Shown: positions 44,182 to 52,243 of the stretch, piece by piece
How positions within the stretch are numbered: position 1 is the first letter of the stretch
Layout: every line of letters begins with the position of its first letter
Assembly: GCF_036195045.1 (NCBI RefSeq)
Contig: NZ_CP108100.1
Span: 7,378,001 to 7,442,000, forward strand
DNA: 64,000 nt
Reading direction: 5' to 3'
DNA from: Streptomyces sp. NBC_00236
GTDB taxonomy: Bacteria > Actinomycetota > Actinomycetes > Streptomycetales > Streptomycetaceae
Made by a program: the position numbers and the translations under genes
Notes under the pieces: generated by a model
What the model was told of the DNA's origin: nothing
Database searches by the model: none
The model's input: the letters and a program-made list of their open reading frames with translations, nothing else

Positions 44182-44607
44182 CTAGATCCGTTGAACCTGG
44201 AGGCGTAGACGGTCCACATCGCCCACCGCGTCGTTCGACGGGCCGCGGATGGCGGCGGCGCCGGTGAGCGGGGACGGGGGGAGGGGCGAGGTGGCGGACG
44301 GGAGCGCCGCCGGGGCGGGCTGGCCGGGCACCACGACGGGGTCCGAGTGCTCCGAGTCGCCGTGGCAGGAACTTCCGGCCCCGCGATCGCGCGGCGCGTC
44401 GGCCACCACGACCCGCGCTGCGGGCACCGGAACGGCGAGGGTGACCCCGGGCGCGGCCGCCGAGGCGTGGCCGTCGTGCGCGGCGGCGGAGGCCCCCGGC
44501 GTCGGCCAGCAGCACGAGGCCAGGGCGATCAGGACGAACGCCCAGCCGAGCAGCACGGACGCGCGGGTACCCCGCCGCCGGTCCGTGCGATCGCTCAGCC
44601 AGTTCAT
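44182..44607 (-). CDS. small exported protein of unknown function
   Basis: This 141-residue protein begins with a basic segment and a hydrophobic helix (~17-36) ending near SCCWPTPGASA, so it is exported or lipid/membrane-anchored. The rest is Ala/Pro/Val-rich with an AHDGHAS and a GSSCHGDSEHSD motif that could bind metal. The family is not recognised. It is the first gene of the DUF3105/DUF305 unit, 83 bases upstream of DUF3105, and its histidine/cysteine content fits the same envelope process. Confidence 0.6.
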   Translation of the reverse strand: MNWLSDRTDRRRGTRASVLLGWAFVLIALASCCWPTPGASAAAHDGHASAAAPGVTLAVPVPAARVVVADAPRDRGAGSSCHGDSEHSDPVVVPGQPAPAALPSATSPLPPSPLTGAAAIRGPSNDAVGDVDRLRLQVQRI

Positions 44608-44740
44608 TCCGGCATCGTATCGGTGTGTGAAGTTTCAATGAGTCCCGGACCCGGATCGGTGAAGCGGGGCCGGGGCCGGCGAACCTGTGGATCCCGGGGG
44701 AAGGGCTTCCGCTGAGGGCGTGGCGGGATAGTGTGCCCCG

Positions 44741-45646
44741 GTGACAACGCACTCGAACGTATCTGCGGGCTGGTATCCGGATCCGCACGGCGCCCCCCAG
44801 CTGCTGCGCTACTGGGACGGTTCCCAGTGGACCGAGCACACCAATCCGGCCGGCGGACAGCAGCAGGCCCAGCCGCAGCAGGCCCAGGCACCCGCCCAGG
44901 TTCCGCAGCAGCAGGTCCAGCCGCAGCAGGCCCCGCAGCAGCCGTATCAGCAGCAGGCGGCCCAGGCCCATCAGCAGGCTCAGCAGCACCAGCCCGCGGC
45001 CGTTCCGCAGCAGGGCGTGCCCCAGCAGGGCGGTGCCCCCGGCGCGGGCACGCTCTTCAATCAGCAGGTCCTGGTCGTGAACCAGAAGGCCAAGCTGATC
45101 GAGGTCACGAACGAGTACAGCGTCTTCGACCAGCACGGCAACACCATCGGCTCGGTCATCCAGGTCGGCCAGAGCGCGATGCGCAAGGTGCTGCGCTTCG
45201 TGAGCAGCATCGACCAGTACCTGACCCACCGGCTCGAGATCCGCGACGCGTACGGACAGCCGCAGCTGCTGCTGACGCGCCCGGCGAAGTTCATCAAGTC
45301 CAAGGTCATCGTGCAGCGGCCCGACGGGCAGCCGGTCGGCGAGATCGTCCAGCAGAACGCCATCGGCAAGATCAACTTCGCGATCATGGTCGACGGTCAG
45401 CAGGTCGGCGCCATCAAGGCGGAGAACTGGCGCGCCTGGAACTTCGCGATCGTGGACCACAACGAGGCCGAGATCGCCCGGATCACCAAGACCTGGGAAG
45501 GTCTCGCGAAGACCATGTTCACCACGGCGGACAACTACGTGCTGCAGATCCACTACCAGCTGCCCGAGCCGCTGCTGAGCCTCGTCGTGGCGACGGCCCT
45601 GACCGTGGACACCGCCCTCAAGCAGGACGCCCGCGGCCTCGGCTGA
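44741..45646 (+). CDS. DUF2510-scramblase-like protein with Gln-rich linker
   Basis: This 301-residue protein has three parts. A DUF2510 module (~8-35, GWYPDPHGAPQLLRYWDGSQWTEH split over two motifs) opens it. A ~65-residue linker of almost pure Gln/Ala/Pro follows. The C-terminal tubby/scramblase-like beta-barrel (~105-298) contains FNQQVLVVNQKAK and an IRDAYGQP segment. Such proteins probably bind membrane lipids on the cytosolic face. The start is GTG 44741, without an evident ribosome site, so it may be read from a short leader. A perfect palindromic terminator follows. Confidence 0.8.
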   Translation: MTTHSNVSAGWYPDPHGAPQLLRYWDGSQWTEHTNPAGGQQQAQPQQAQAPAQVPQQQVQPQQAPQQPYQQQAAQAHQQAQQHQPAAVPQQGVPQQGGAPGAGTLFNQQVLVVNQKAKLIEVTNEYSVFDQHGNTIGSVIQVGQSAMRKVLRFVSSIDQYLTHRLEIRDAYGQPQLLLTRPAKFIKSKVIVQRPDGQPVGEIVQQNAIGKINFAIMVDGQQVGAIKAENWRAWNFAIVDHNEAEIARITKTWEGLAKTMFTTADNYVLQIHYQLPEPLLSLVVATALTVDTALKQDARGLG

Positions 45647-45670
45647 GCCCTCGCCCCCGCCCGCGTACGC

Positions 45671-45710
45671 GAGGAGGCCCGCACCCCCGGCCGGGGGTGC
45701 GGGCCTCCTC
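45671..45710. terminator. perfect palindromic terminator
   Basis: A 40-base perfect palindrome (45671-45690 with 45691-45710) separates the convergent scramblase-like and NCS2 permease genes. It gives a stem of about 18 bp with a GGCC turn. Confidence 0.82.
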
Positions 45711-45715
45711 GGTGC

Positions 45716-47053
45716 TCACTCCGGCGGCTTACCGTCCGGCGGTCCCAGCCGGGAGAACACCGCCGCGAGGATCACCGCGGCCAGCGCCCCGGCGGCCACA
45801 CCGCTGCCGAAGACGGTCCGCGCCCACACCGGCAGACCCGCGTACATCTCGGGAGCGAAGACCGGCAGCAGACCGACGCAGAGGGCCAGGGCGACCACGA
45901 TGCCGTTCGTGCCGTGGCTGAGGTTCTCGCGGCTGAGCATGCCGAACCCCATCGTCGCGATCACCGCGTAGATGATCAGCCCCGCGGCGCCGACCACCGG
46001 TTCCGGGATGGCGGCGAGCAGCCGGGTGAGCGGCGTGATCAGGCCGCACAGGATCAGCAGGACACCCGCGCCCGCCGTGACGAACCGGCTGCGCACCCGG
46101 GTGAGCTGGACGATCCCGATGTTCTCGGCACTGGTCACCATCAGCGACGTACCGAAGACGCCGGCACCCAGCGACGTCACGGCGTCCGCGCGGGAGATCC
46201 TCGGCACGTCACGCGCGGCGTCCGGAGTACGGCCCACCGCCTCGCTGTTCAGCACGGTCTGCCCGGTCGCCTCCGCCAGCGAGGCGAGCGCGAAGACCAG
46301 CAGCGGCACGGCGGCCAGCAGATCGAAGTGCGGTGTGCCGTACGGGAACGGGTCGGGCAGCGCGAACGTGCTGCCGTGCGCCATGTGGAACGCCGTACCG
46401 CTGAGCGCGGCGACCAGAGTGCCGCCCGCCAGTCCGAACAGCACCGACATCTGCCGCCAGACACCACGCATGAACAGGAAGAACAGGGCGGTGATGCCGA
46501 GCGTGGCGAAGCCGAGGCCCGGCCCCGAGGCGATCATCGGCGCGGTGATCTTGATCATGTTGATCCCGATCAGGACCACCGTCGTGCCCATGACCAGCGG
46601 CGGGAAGAACCGCACCAGCCGTCCGTACAGGGGCAGCACGGCGATCAGGAAGACCGCCGCGATCAGCACCGAACCGGAGGCGGTGGCCGGTCCGTGCTCC
46701 TTGGCGACCTGGAGGAAGATCGCTACCGCCGCCCCGCCGGGGAGCATGAGGAACGGCAGCCGGGCCCCGATGCGCAACGCCTTGACGCCCAGGGACTGGA
46801 GCAGCGCGCCGATGCCGCACAGCACGAGCGTGGCGCTGAGCAGCGACGCGGTCTGGGAGGCGCTCAGCGACAGCGTGGTGCCGATCAGGATGACCGAGGA
46901 GACCGGGGCGGCCACCCCGGCCAGCAGGTGCTGGAACGCGAGCGGGACCAGCCGGGGGAGCGGGAGCCGCTCGTCGACCGGCGCGACGGACGGGGCCGGC
47001 GCGGCGGACGGTGCGGCGGCGGGGGCGGCCGTGTCGGGGACAGGGGAGGCCAT
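45716..47053 (-). CDS. NCS2-type nucleobase (xanthine/uracil) permease
   Basis: This 445-residue membrane protein has about 12-14 helices of the NCS2 family. Typical motifs are QHLLAG near residue 42, SASQTASLLSATL, the membrane-centre ASLAEATGQTV, and SAENIG near 310, which matches the NAT/NCS2 substrate region. An Ala/Pro-rich cytosolic N-terminus (~30 residues) precedes it. It should import xanthine, uracil or urate by proton symport. It lies 8 bases after the arylsulfotransferase gene, in one transcription unit divergent from an XRE-cupin regulator. Confidence 0.84.
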   Translation of the reverse strand: MASPVPDTAAPAAAPSAAPAPSVAPVDERLPLPRLVPLAFQHLLAGVAAPVSSVILIGTTLSLSASQTASLLSATLVLCGIGALLQSLGVKALRIGARLPFLMLPGGAAVAIFLQVAKEHGPATASGSVLIAAVFLIAVLPLYGRLVRFFPPLVMGTTVVLIGINMIKITAPMIASGPGLGFATLGITALFFLFMRGVWRQMSVLFGLAGGTLVAALSGTAFHMAHGSTFALPDPFPYGTPHFDLLAAVPLLVFALASLAEATGQTVLNSEAVGRTPDAARDVPRISRADAVTSLGAGVFGTSLMVTSAENIGIVQLTRVRSRFVTAGAGVLLILCGLITPLTRLLAAIPEPVVGAAGLIIYAVIATMGFGMLSRENLSHGTNGIVVALALCVGLLPVFAPEMYAGLPVWARTVFGSGVAAGALAAVILAAVFSRLGPPDGKPPE

Positions 47054-47061
47054 GGTCCGGC

Positions 47062-48186
47062 TCAGCCCTTCGGGACGTCGAGCCAGGGGAGTTCCCGGGC
47101 CGAGTAGCGGTAGGAGCGGAACACGGCGTTGGGCTCGGACGGGAACAGCTTGCGCACTTCTTCTTCCTGGTAGCCGCCGAAGAACGGCACAATGTACTCC
47201 CAGCACAGATAGCCGTCCGCGGTCACCTCGAAGAGGCGTCCCGCGGGGGAGTCCGTCACCAGCGTGTTCCCGTTCGGCAGGCGCTGGGCGCTGCCCATGA
47301 ACGGGGCGAAGAACGACTCGCGCGCCGGATCGTGGTACTCCCACGCAATGGTGCCACTCGACCGCTCGATCTCGATGACCCGGCTGAACGGGACGTCCCA
47401 GTGCGGCCGGAAGACGCCGTTGTCGAAGACCAGGAAGTTGCCGTTCTCCAGCTCGGTCGGGCAGTGCTGCTGCGAGACGGCACCGGGCTCGCTGCGCCAG
47501 ATGATCTCGCCGGTCTCCCGGCTGATGACGACCACGGCGGAGACGGAGCGGAAGCTCGCCAGGATGTTGCCGTCGCTGGTCGGCAGCACGCTGTTGATCA
47601 GCGGGTAGTGCTCGCGCGAGTAGTCGGGGTGCAGTGGGAACGCCTCGCGGCCGAGGTGTTCGGAGACCTTCCACTCCCAGACGGTGTTCCCGTCGGCGTC
47701 CACCTCGATGATGGTGTCCGCCCAGACGGTTCCTTCGGGCTCCGATCCGGGCACCCCGCCCCGGACCGCTGCCGCGGCCTCGCCGGTCAGCGGCTCCAGC
47801 GCCGCGTACAACAGCCGGCCGTCGCCGTAGTGGTACGCGTCGTGGTGCTGGAAACGGTCGCGGTGCTCGCGTACGACCGTGCCGTCGGGGGTGATCTCCT
47901 GCATGATCCCGCCGCGGTACTTGTGCCACATCGGGAAGAGCGCCGGCTCGTCCGGGAGGACACCGCTGTACGCGAGGTTGCCGTTGGGCAGGATCCGGGC
48001 GTGACGGCCGGGACGGTACGGGAGGTTCCACTGGTGGACCACCTCACCGCGCAGGTCGATGAGATACACCTCGCCACCACCGGTCAGCGGGGCGAAGAGG
48101 GTGTAGCCGCCGTAGCTGGCGTCCTCGTCCAGGGCCATGAGCCCGGTACCGCGTCGCCGTCGCTGGTTCTGGTCCACGAGGGGCAT
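47062..48186 (-). CDS. arylsulfotransferase (ASST)-family propeller protein
   Basis: This 374-residue beta-propeller protein of the bacterial arylsulfate sulfotransferase family has repeated LPNGN motifs (RILPNGNLAYS, RLPNGNTLV) and catalytic-type histidines (RFQHHDAYHYGDGR, SREHYPLINS). ASST enzymes transfer sulfate between phenols without PAPS. Unlike most, this protein has no signal peptide, so it may act in the cytoplasm or have another role. GGGAGG lies before the ATG. It is coupled to an NCS2 permease and divergent from an XRE-cupin regulator. The combination does not match a pathway I recognise. Confidence 0.72.
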   Translation of the reverse strand: MPLVDQNQRRRRGTGLMALDEDASYGGYTLFAPLTGGGEVYLIDLRGEVVHQWNLPYRPGRHARILPNGNLAYSGVLPDEPALFPMWHKYRGGIMQEITPDGTVVREHRDRFQHHDAYHYGDGRLLYAALEPLTGEAAAAVRGGVPGSEPEGTVWADTIIEVDADGNTVWEWKVSEHLGREAFPLHPDYSREHYPLINSVLPTSDGNILASFRSVSAVVVISRETGEIIWRSEPGAVSQQHCPTELENGNFLVFDNGVFRPHWDVPFSRVIEIERSSGTIAWEYHDPARESFFAPFMGSAQRLPNGNTLVTDSPAGRLFEVTADGYLCWEYIVPFFGGYQEEEVRKLFPSEPNAVFRSYRYSARELPWLDVPKG

Positions 48187-48198
48187 GGATCGGTCCTC

Positions 48199-48238
48199 CC
48201 GGTTAACTTTATTAGGTGGGACTTAAGAGGTTAACCGG
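48199..48238. promoter_or_regulatory. inverted repeat between ASST and XRE-cupin genes
   Basis: CCGGTTAAC (48199-48207) and GTTAACCGG (48230-48238) form perfect 9-base arms around an AT-rich centre, between the two divergent starts. It is the probable operator of the XRE-cupin regulator. Confidence 0.65.
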
Positions 48239-48304
48239 CCCGGTAGGCTGCTCCTTGCCCAGCCGCCTGTGGTGTGCGGCACGCAGGGACACGGAGTGAA
48301 TGAG

Positions 48305-48886
48305 ATGAGCGAGGCGGACGCCCCACAGGTCGGCCCGGGGATTCGCCGACGGCGCCGCGCCCTGGAACTGACCCTCGCCGAGGTCGCGCGACGGGCGGGA
48401 CTCTCCACCCCCTTCCTCAGCCAGATCGAGAACGGCCGCTCCCGGCCGAGCATGGGATCGCTCCAGCGCATCGCCGACGCGCTCGACACGACCGCGGTCC
48501 AGCTGCTCTCCACAGCCGAGGCGCCCCGCCCCGTCGACGTGGTGCGCGGCACCTCCGCGTCCGTGCGGGAGACGGGCGCGGAGGGCGAAGGGGACGGCCG
48601 GATGCGGCCGCTGGTCCGCGGCCACCAGCGGCTGCATGCGCTGGAGTTCACCGGGGACCACGACTGGGGCCGCGAGTTCCGGCACCGCAACGACGAGATC
48701 CTGTACGTCGCCGACGGTTCGGCGGAGGTCGAGGCGGACGGCAGCTTCTATCGCCTGGAGCGGGGCGACACGCTCTACTGCGCGGGCGGCCTCGTCCACC
48801 GCTGGCGCCCGATCGAAGAGGGCACCCGGGTCCTCGTGGTCGGCATCGGGGACCACGTCCAGGTCACGGACGAGCAGAGCGGCTGA
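48305..48886 (+). CDS. XRE-cupin transcriptional regulator
   Basis: This 193-residue regulator has an N-terminal XRE helix-turn-helix (LTLAEVARRAGLSTPFLSQIE, ~22-42) and a C-terminal cupin (~110-185). The cupin segments are WGREFRHRNDEILYVADGSA and YRLERGDTLYCAGGLVHRW, which keep metal-binding His/Glu positions. Such proteins sense a small molecule and control adjacent genes. Here the divergent ASST and permease genes share a perfect inverted repeat with it. ATG 48305 follows GGAG. The last codons lie within a 45-base tandem repeat that continues past the stop. Confidence 0.83.
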   Translation: MSEADAPQVGPGIRRRRRALELTLAEVARRAGLSTPFLSQIENGRSRPSMGSLQRIADALDTTAVQLLSTAEAPRPVDVVRGTSASVRETGAEGEGDGRMRPLVRGHQRLHALEFTGDHDWGREFRHRNDEILYVADGSAEVEADGSFYRLERGDTLYCAGGLVHRWRPIEEGTRVLVVGIGDHVQVTDEQSG

Positions 48887-48972
48887 CCTCGGGCCACTCG
48901 GTCGGATCGGACCGGATCAGGGAGCGGCTGACCTCGGGCCTCTCCTTCGGATCGGACCGGGTCGGGGAGCGG
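48877..48972 (+). repeat. 45-base tandem repeat across the regulator stop codon
   Basis: Two near-identical 45-base units (48877-48921, 48922-48966) begin with GAGCGGCTGACCTCGGGCC; a third GAGCGG starts at 48967. The TGA stop lies inside unit one, so the duplication sits mostly in the 3' region. The rest of the gap to 49094 shows no gene. Confidence 0.7.
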
Positions 48973-49094
48973 GGGTGCAGCCGCAGGGCGGAGGCGGGAG
49001 TCGCTGCGGAGCATTGGCGACCGACGGCAACGCCGCAGATGTGCGCACCGGGGCCCGCGGGCCCCGGCACGATCCAGGCGGGAGGCCCGAGGGG

Positions 49095-49859
49095 CTACCC
49101 CTCGTCCCCCGCCCGGTAGACGCCGAACGCGGCCCCCTGCGGGTCGCGTACCACCGCGATCCTGCGGCTGCTCGCGATGTCCGTCGGGGGCATCAGCAGA
49201 TCGCCGCCTCCGCTCTGCGCGGCGGCCGCCGTCGCGTCGACGTCCGCGACGGCGATGTACGGCAGCCAGTGCGGCGGCACCTCGGACGGGATGTTCTCGT
49301 CCATCGTCAGCAGACCGCCGAAGTCCTCCCCGGCGATGCCCCACTGCGGGTACGTCTCCGAGGCCTTGACCGTCCAGCCGAAGACGTCCGGGTAGAAGGC
49401 GAGCGCCGGTTCGCTCGCGCGGGTGGCGAGCTCCGTCCAGCCCAGTGTGCCCGGTTCGTTGAACAGGTCGGCGCCGGCGAAGGCGCGGCCCTGCCACAGC
49501 GAGAAGACCGCGCCGGACGGGTCCGCCAGGACGGCGAACCTGCCCTCCTCGAACACGTCCATCGGACCGACCAGCAGCGAACCGCCCGCCGCCGTCGCCT
49601 TCCGGGCCGTCGCGTCCGCGTCCTCGACGGCGAACGACACGGTCCAGGCCGGCGGCTGCCCCGGCTGGTACGTGGGGCTGAGGGCTGCGACCCGGGCGTT
49701 CCCCAGGTGCGCCATGGTGTAGCCGCCCGCCTCCTCGCGCGGATCCGTCTCGGTCCGCCAGCCGAAGAGTGCGGTGTAGAACGACTTGGCCGCCGGAACG
49801 TCGGAGGTGCTCAGCTCGATCCAGCAGGGACCGCCGGGCACCGGTGCGGTGAGCTTCAT
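49095..49859 (-). CDS. VOC-family protein with two glyoxalase-like domains
   Basis: This 254-residue protein is a tandem of two vicinal-oxygen-chelate half-modules (~8-125 and ~135-250). Each begins CWIELSTSDVPAAKSFYTALFGW or WTELATRASEPALAFYPDVFGW. Each ends in the ADPSGAVFSLWQ or RDPQGAAFGVYR strand. It resembles the mycobacterial CFP30B/27-kDa antigen group. Metal ligands are not clear, so activity (dioxygenase, isomerase or binding protein) is unknown. GGAGGA lies 5 bases before the ATG. Confidence 0.82.
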   Translation of the reverse strand: MKLTAPVPGGPCWIELSTSDVPAAKSFYTALFGWRTETDPREEAGGYTMAHLGNARVAALSPTYQPGQPPAWTVSFAVEDADATARKATAAGGSLLVGPMDVFEEGRFAVLADPSGAVFSLWQGRAFAGADLFNEPGTLGWTELATRASEPALAFYPDVFGWTVKASETYPQWGIAGEDFGGLLTMDENIPSEVPPHWLPYIAVADVDATAAAAQSGGGDLLMPPTDIASSRRIAVVRDPQGAAFGVYRAGDEG

Positions 49860-49967
49860 TCGGATTCCTCCGTCGTGAGTGGATGCGCGCCGGGTTCGCC
49901 GGTCCGGCTGAACGCTATGACCGTGTGCCGGAGCGGGCCATCAGGCACGCGCAGCCGACCCAATCGT

Positions 49968-49998
49968 TTACGTGTGTAATACCTGCTAAAGTATGTGC
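49968..49998 (+). promoter_or_regulatory. promoter and MarR-type palindrome before the FUSC gene
   Basis: TTAC-GTGT-GTAA (49968-49979) is a 12-base palindrome. The hexamer TAAAGT (49987-49992) lies exactly six bases before GTG 49999, the spacing expected for a -10 element of a leaderless transcript. The palindrome lies in the -35 region, suited to repression by the MarR protein encoded downstream. Confidence 0.5.
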
Positions 49999-51690
49999 GT
50001 GAGTCATACAAGCATCAGGCCCCGGCCGTCCTCCTTCCGCAGAATCCCGCTGGCCGCCCCGCTGCGTCTGGCCAGGCCCTCGGACATGTGGTTCAAGCCG
50101 GCGACGAGCGTGGTCGTGGCCACGGCGATCCCCAACCTGGTGCTCTACTCCCTGGACCGCCTCGACCTCGTGATGTACACGATGGCCGGCTCGCTCTGTG
50201 CGCTGTACGGCCACAACCTGCCGTACGCGCGCCGTGCCGGAACCGTCGTGGGAGTGGTCCTCGGGATGCTCGCCGGGCTGGCCGTCTCCCTGGTCACGGC
50301 CTCGCTGACCGGTTCGACCGCGGTACTGATCGCCGTCGGCGCCCTCCTGGCCGCCGGGCAGAAGCTGCTCTGCGACGCCACCCGCATCGGGCCCCCGGGG
50401 CCGGTGATCTTCACCTTCGTCAGCTCGGCCGCCCTGTTCAGCCCGCAGGAGATGGGCCAGGTGCCGGGCCACCTCGCTCTGACCCTCGGCGCCGGCGCGG
50501 TGTCCTGGCTCGTCACCGTCGCCCCCGCGCTGGTCCGCCGGGAGGGACCCGAGCGCCGCGCCACGGCCCGCGCGCTGAACGCCGCGGCCGCCTACGTCGC
50601 CGAGCCCGGCCACCGCACCCGCCGCGCCGCGGTCGCCGCCGTGCACGCGGCCTGGCAGACCCTCCTCGCGGCCGGACGCCCCACCCCCGTACGCACCGCA
50701 CTCGAACGCCTCGTCGTCCACGCCGAGACGGCACTCACCGCACACCCGGGGGACACCGCCGCAGACGCCGGCCGGCTCCGCGAATGGGCCCGGCAGACCC
50801 GGGCCCGCGGGCCCGTCCCCACACCCCCGCCCGCCCCCGGAACCGCCGCGGAGATCTTCGGCGTCGACGCCGAACGCACCGCCCGGCGCCGGGTCCCCGG
50901 CGACGGAGCCGTACGCGCTCTGCTGCACCGCCTCGCCCCGGGCTCCCCGCTGCTGCCGGTGGCCGTGCGCACGCTCATCGGCTGCGCCCTGGCCGGGTAC
51001 ATCTGCTCGGCCGTCGGCGTCGGCCGCCCCTACTGGGCCATCGTGACCGCCGCCTCGCTCTACCAGGCCAACGTCATGCTCTCGTGGAACCGCACGCTGC
51101 AGCGCACCCTCGGCAACCTCCTCGGGGTCCTGGTCTTCGCCGCGGTCCTGCCGGCCGCCCGGATGGACCCGCTGGCCCTGATCGGCTTCTGCCTCCTCTT
51201 CGGGTTCGCCGCCGAAGCCCTGATCACCCGCAACTACTGGCTCGGCTCCGTGGCCGTCACCCCGATGGCGCTGCTCGTCCTGGAGTACGCAGGCAGCCAC
51301 CCGGCCGGTGAGCTCATCGGCGACCGGATCCTGGACACCGTCATCGGTGCCGGAGTCGGATTCCTCGCGGCCGTGCTCGTCACCAACCGCCGCGCCACGG
51401 GCCGCGTCGAGCAGGCACTCGCCGACGCCGAGCAGGCCCGCGCCCACGCCGTACAGACCCTGGCCGCCCCCGCGCCCACCCACGCCGCCCTGGACGCGGC
51501 CCGCCGCAGGCTCACCGGATCACTGGTCGAACTGCGCGAGGCGGAGGACACCGCGGCCGGCGAATGGTGGCAGCGCGCCCTGCCGCAGGAGGCGGTGCTG
51601 GCGGCCGAGCAGGCCGGACACCGTACGCTCGCGGCGACAGCGAAACGGCTGGGGACGATCGCCCCGGCCCAGGAGAACGGAGCGGTGTGA
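49999..51690 (+). CDS. FUSC-family membrane protein (probable aromatic-compound exporter)
   Basis: This 563-residue protein has two sets of membrane helices (~32-165 and ~310-445), each followed by a cytosolic helical domain, the arrangement of FUSC/AaeB-like proteins. Family members export aromatic acids or fusaric acid. GTG 49999 is preferred since a -10 hexamer lies six bases upstream and no ribosome site is seen, indicating a leaderless mRNA; ATG 49993 is the alternative. Its stop overlaps the GTG of a MarR gene (GTGA), so regulator and exporter form one operon. Confidence 0.8.
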   Translation: MSHTSIRPRPSSFRRIPLAAPLRLARPSDMWFKPATSVVVATAIPNLVLYSLDRLDLVMYTMAGSLCALYGHNLPYARRAGTVVGVVLGMLAGLAVSLVTASLTGSTAVLIAVGALLAAGQKLLCDATRIGPPGPVIFTFVSSAALFSPQEMGQVPGHLALTLGAGAVSWLVTVAPALVRREGPERRATARALNAAAAYVAEPGHRTRRAAVAAVHAAWQTLLAAGRPTPVRTALERLVVHAETALTAHPGDTAADAGRLREWARQTRARGPVPTPPPAPGTAAEIFGVDAERTARRRVPGDGAVRALLHRLAPGSPLLPVAVRTLIGCALAGYICSAVGVGRPYWAIVTAASLYQANVMLSWNRTLQRTLGNLLGVLVFAAVLPAARMDPLALIGFCLLFGFAAEALITRNYWLGSVAVTPMALLVLEYAGSHPAGELIGDRILDTVIGAGVGFLAAVLVTNRRATGRVEQALADAEQARAHAVQTLAAPAPTHAALDAARRRLTGSLVELREAEDTAAGEWWQRALPQEAVLAAEQAGHRTLAATAKRLGTIAPAQENGAV

Positions 51691-52193
51691 CCGACGACAT
51701 CGTCGCCTCGGTGGTACGGCAGTGGCAGGCCGTGAACCCGGAACTCGACACCGGGCCGATGGAACTCATCGGCCGCATCAACCGCTGCTCCGCCCTGCTC
51801 CAGCAGGCCGAGGACGCACCGCTGCGGGGTGCCGGACTGACCCGCGCCGAGTTCGACCTGCTCGGCGCCGTACGACGCACCGACCGTGAACTCACCCCGG
51901 GCGAGCTGGCCCGGGAGACGTTCTCCTCCGGCGCAGCGGTCACCAAACGGCTCCGGGTGCTGCAGGAGCGCGGCCTGATCGCGCGCCGCAGCGACGCGCG
52001 GGACCGCCGGGTCGCGCATGTCGGACTCACCGACGAGGGGCGGGAGCTGGTCGACGGACTCCTGCCGCAGCAGCTCGCGTACGAACGCGCGGTGCTCTCC
52101 GGTCTCGACGCGGAGTCCCGCGACCGGCTCAGCGCACAGCTCAGCGAACTGCTGGTCCAGCTGGAGGGCAGCATCGGCGGCGGCCGCCGCTGA
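51687..52193 (+). CDS. MarR-family regulator
   Basis: This 168-residue winged-helix repressor contains LTPGELARETFSSGAAVTKRLR and a wing ERGLIARRSDARDRRVAHVGLT. Flanking helices serve dimerisation. It is coupled to the FUSC gene by a GTGA overlap. MarR proteins of this size commonly bind phenolic ligands, which fits a role sensing the compound exported by the FUSC protein. A TTAC-GTGT-GTAA palindrome before the operon is a likely binding site. Confidence 0.86.
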   Translation: MTDDIVASVVRQWQAVNPELDTGPMELIGRINRCSALLQQAEDAPLRGAGLTRAEFDLLGAVRRTDRELTPGELARETFSSGAAVTKRLRVLQERGLIARRSDARDRRVAHVGLTDEGRELVDGLLPQQLAYERAVLSGLDAESRDRLSAQLSELLVQLEGSIGGGRR

Positions 52194-52243
52194 CGGGCCG
52201 CGGTACCCGGGGCCCGTAGCAGGGCCCCGGCGCCCTGGGACAG

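Noticed and set aside
44880..45040. CAG/GCC-rich repetitive stretch as a DNA repeat array
   Set aside because: It encodes the in-frame Gln/Ala/Pro linker of the scramblase-like protein; units are irregular and not a CRISPR or tandem array.
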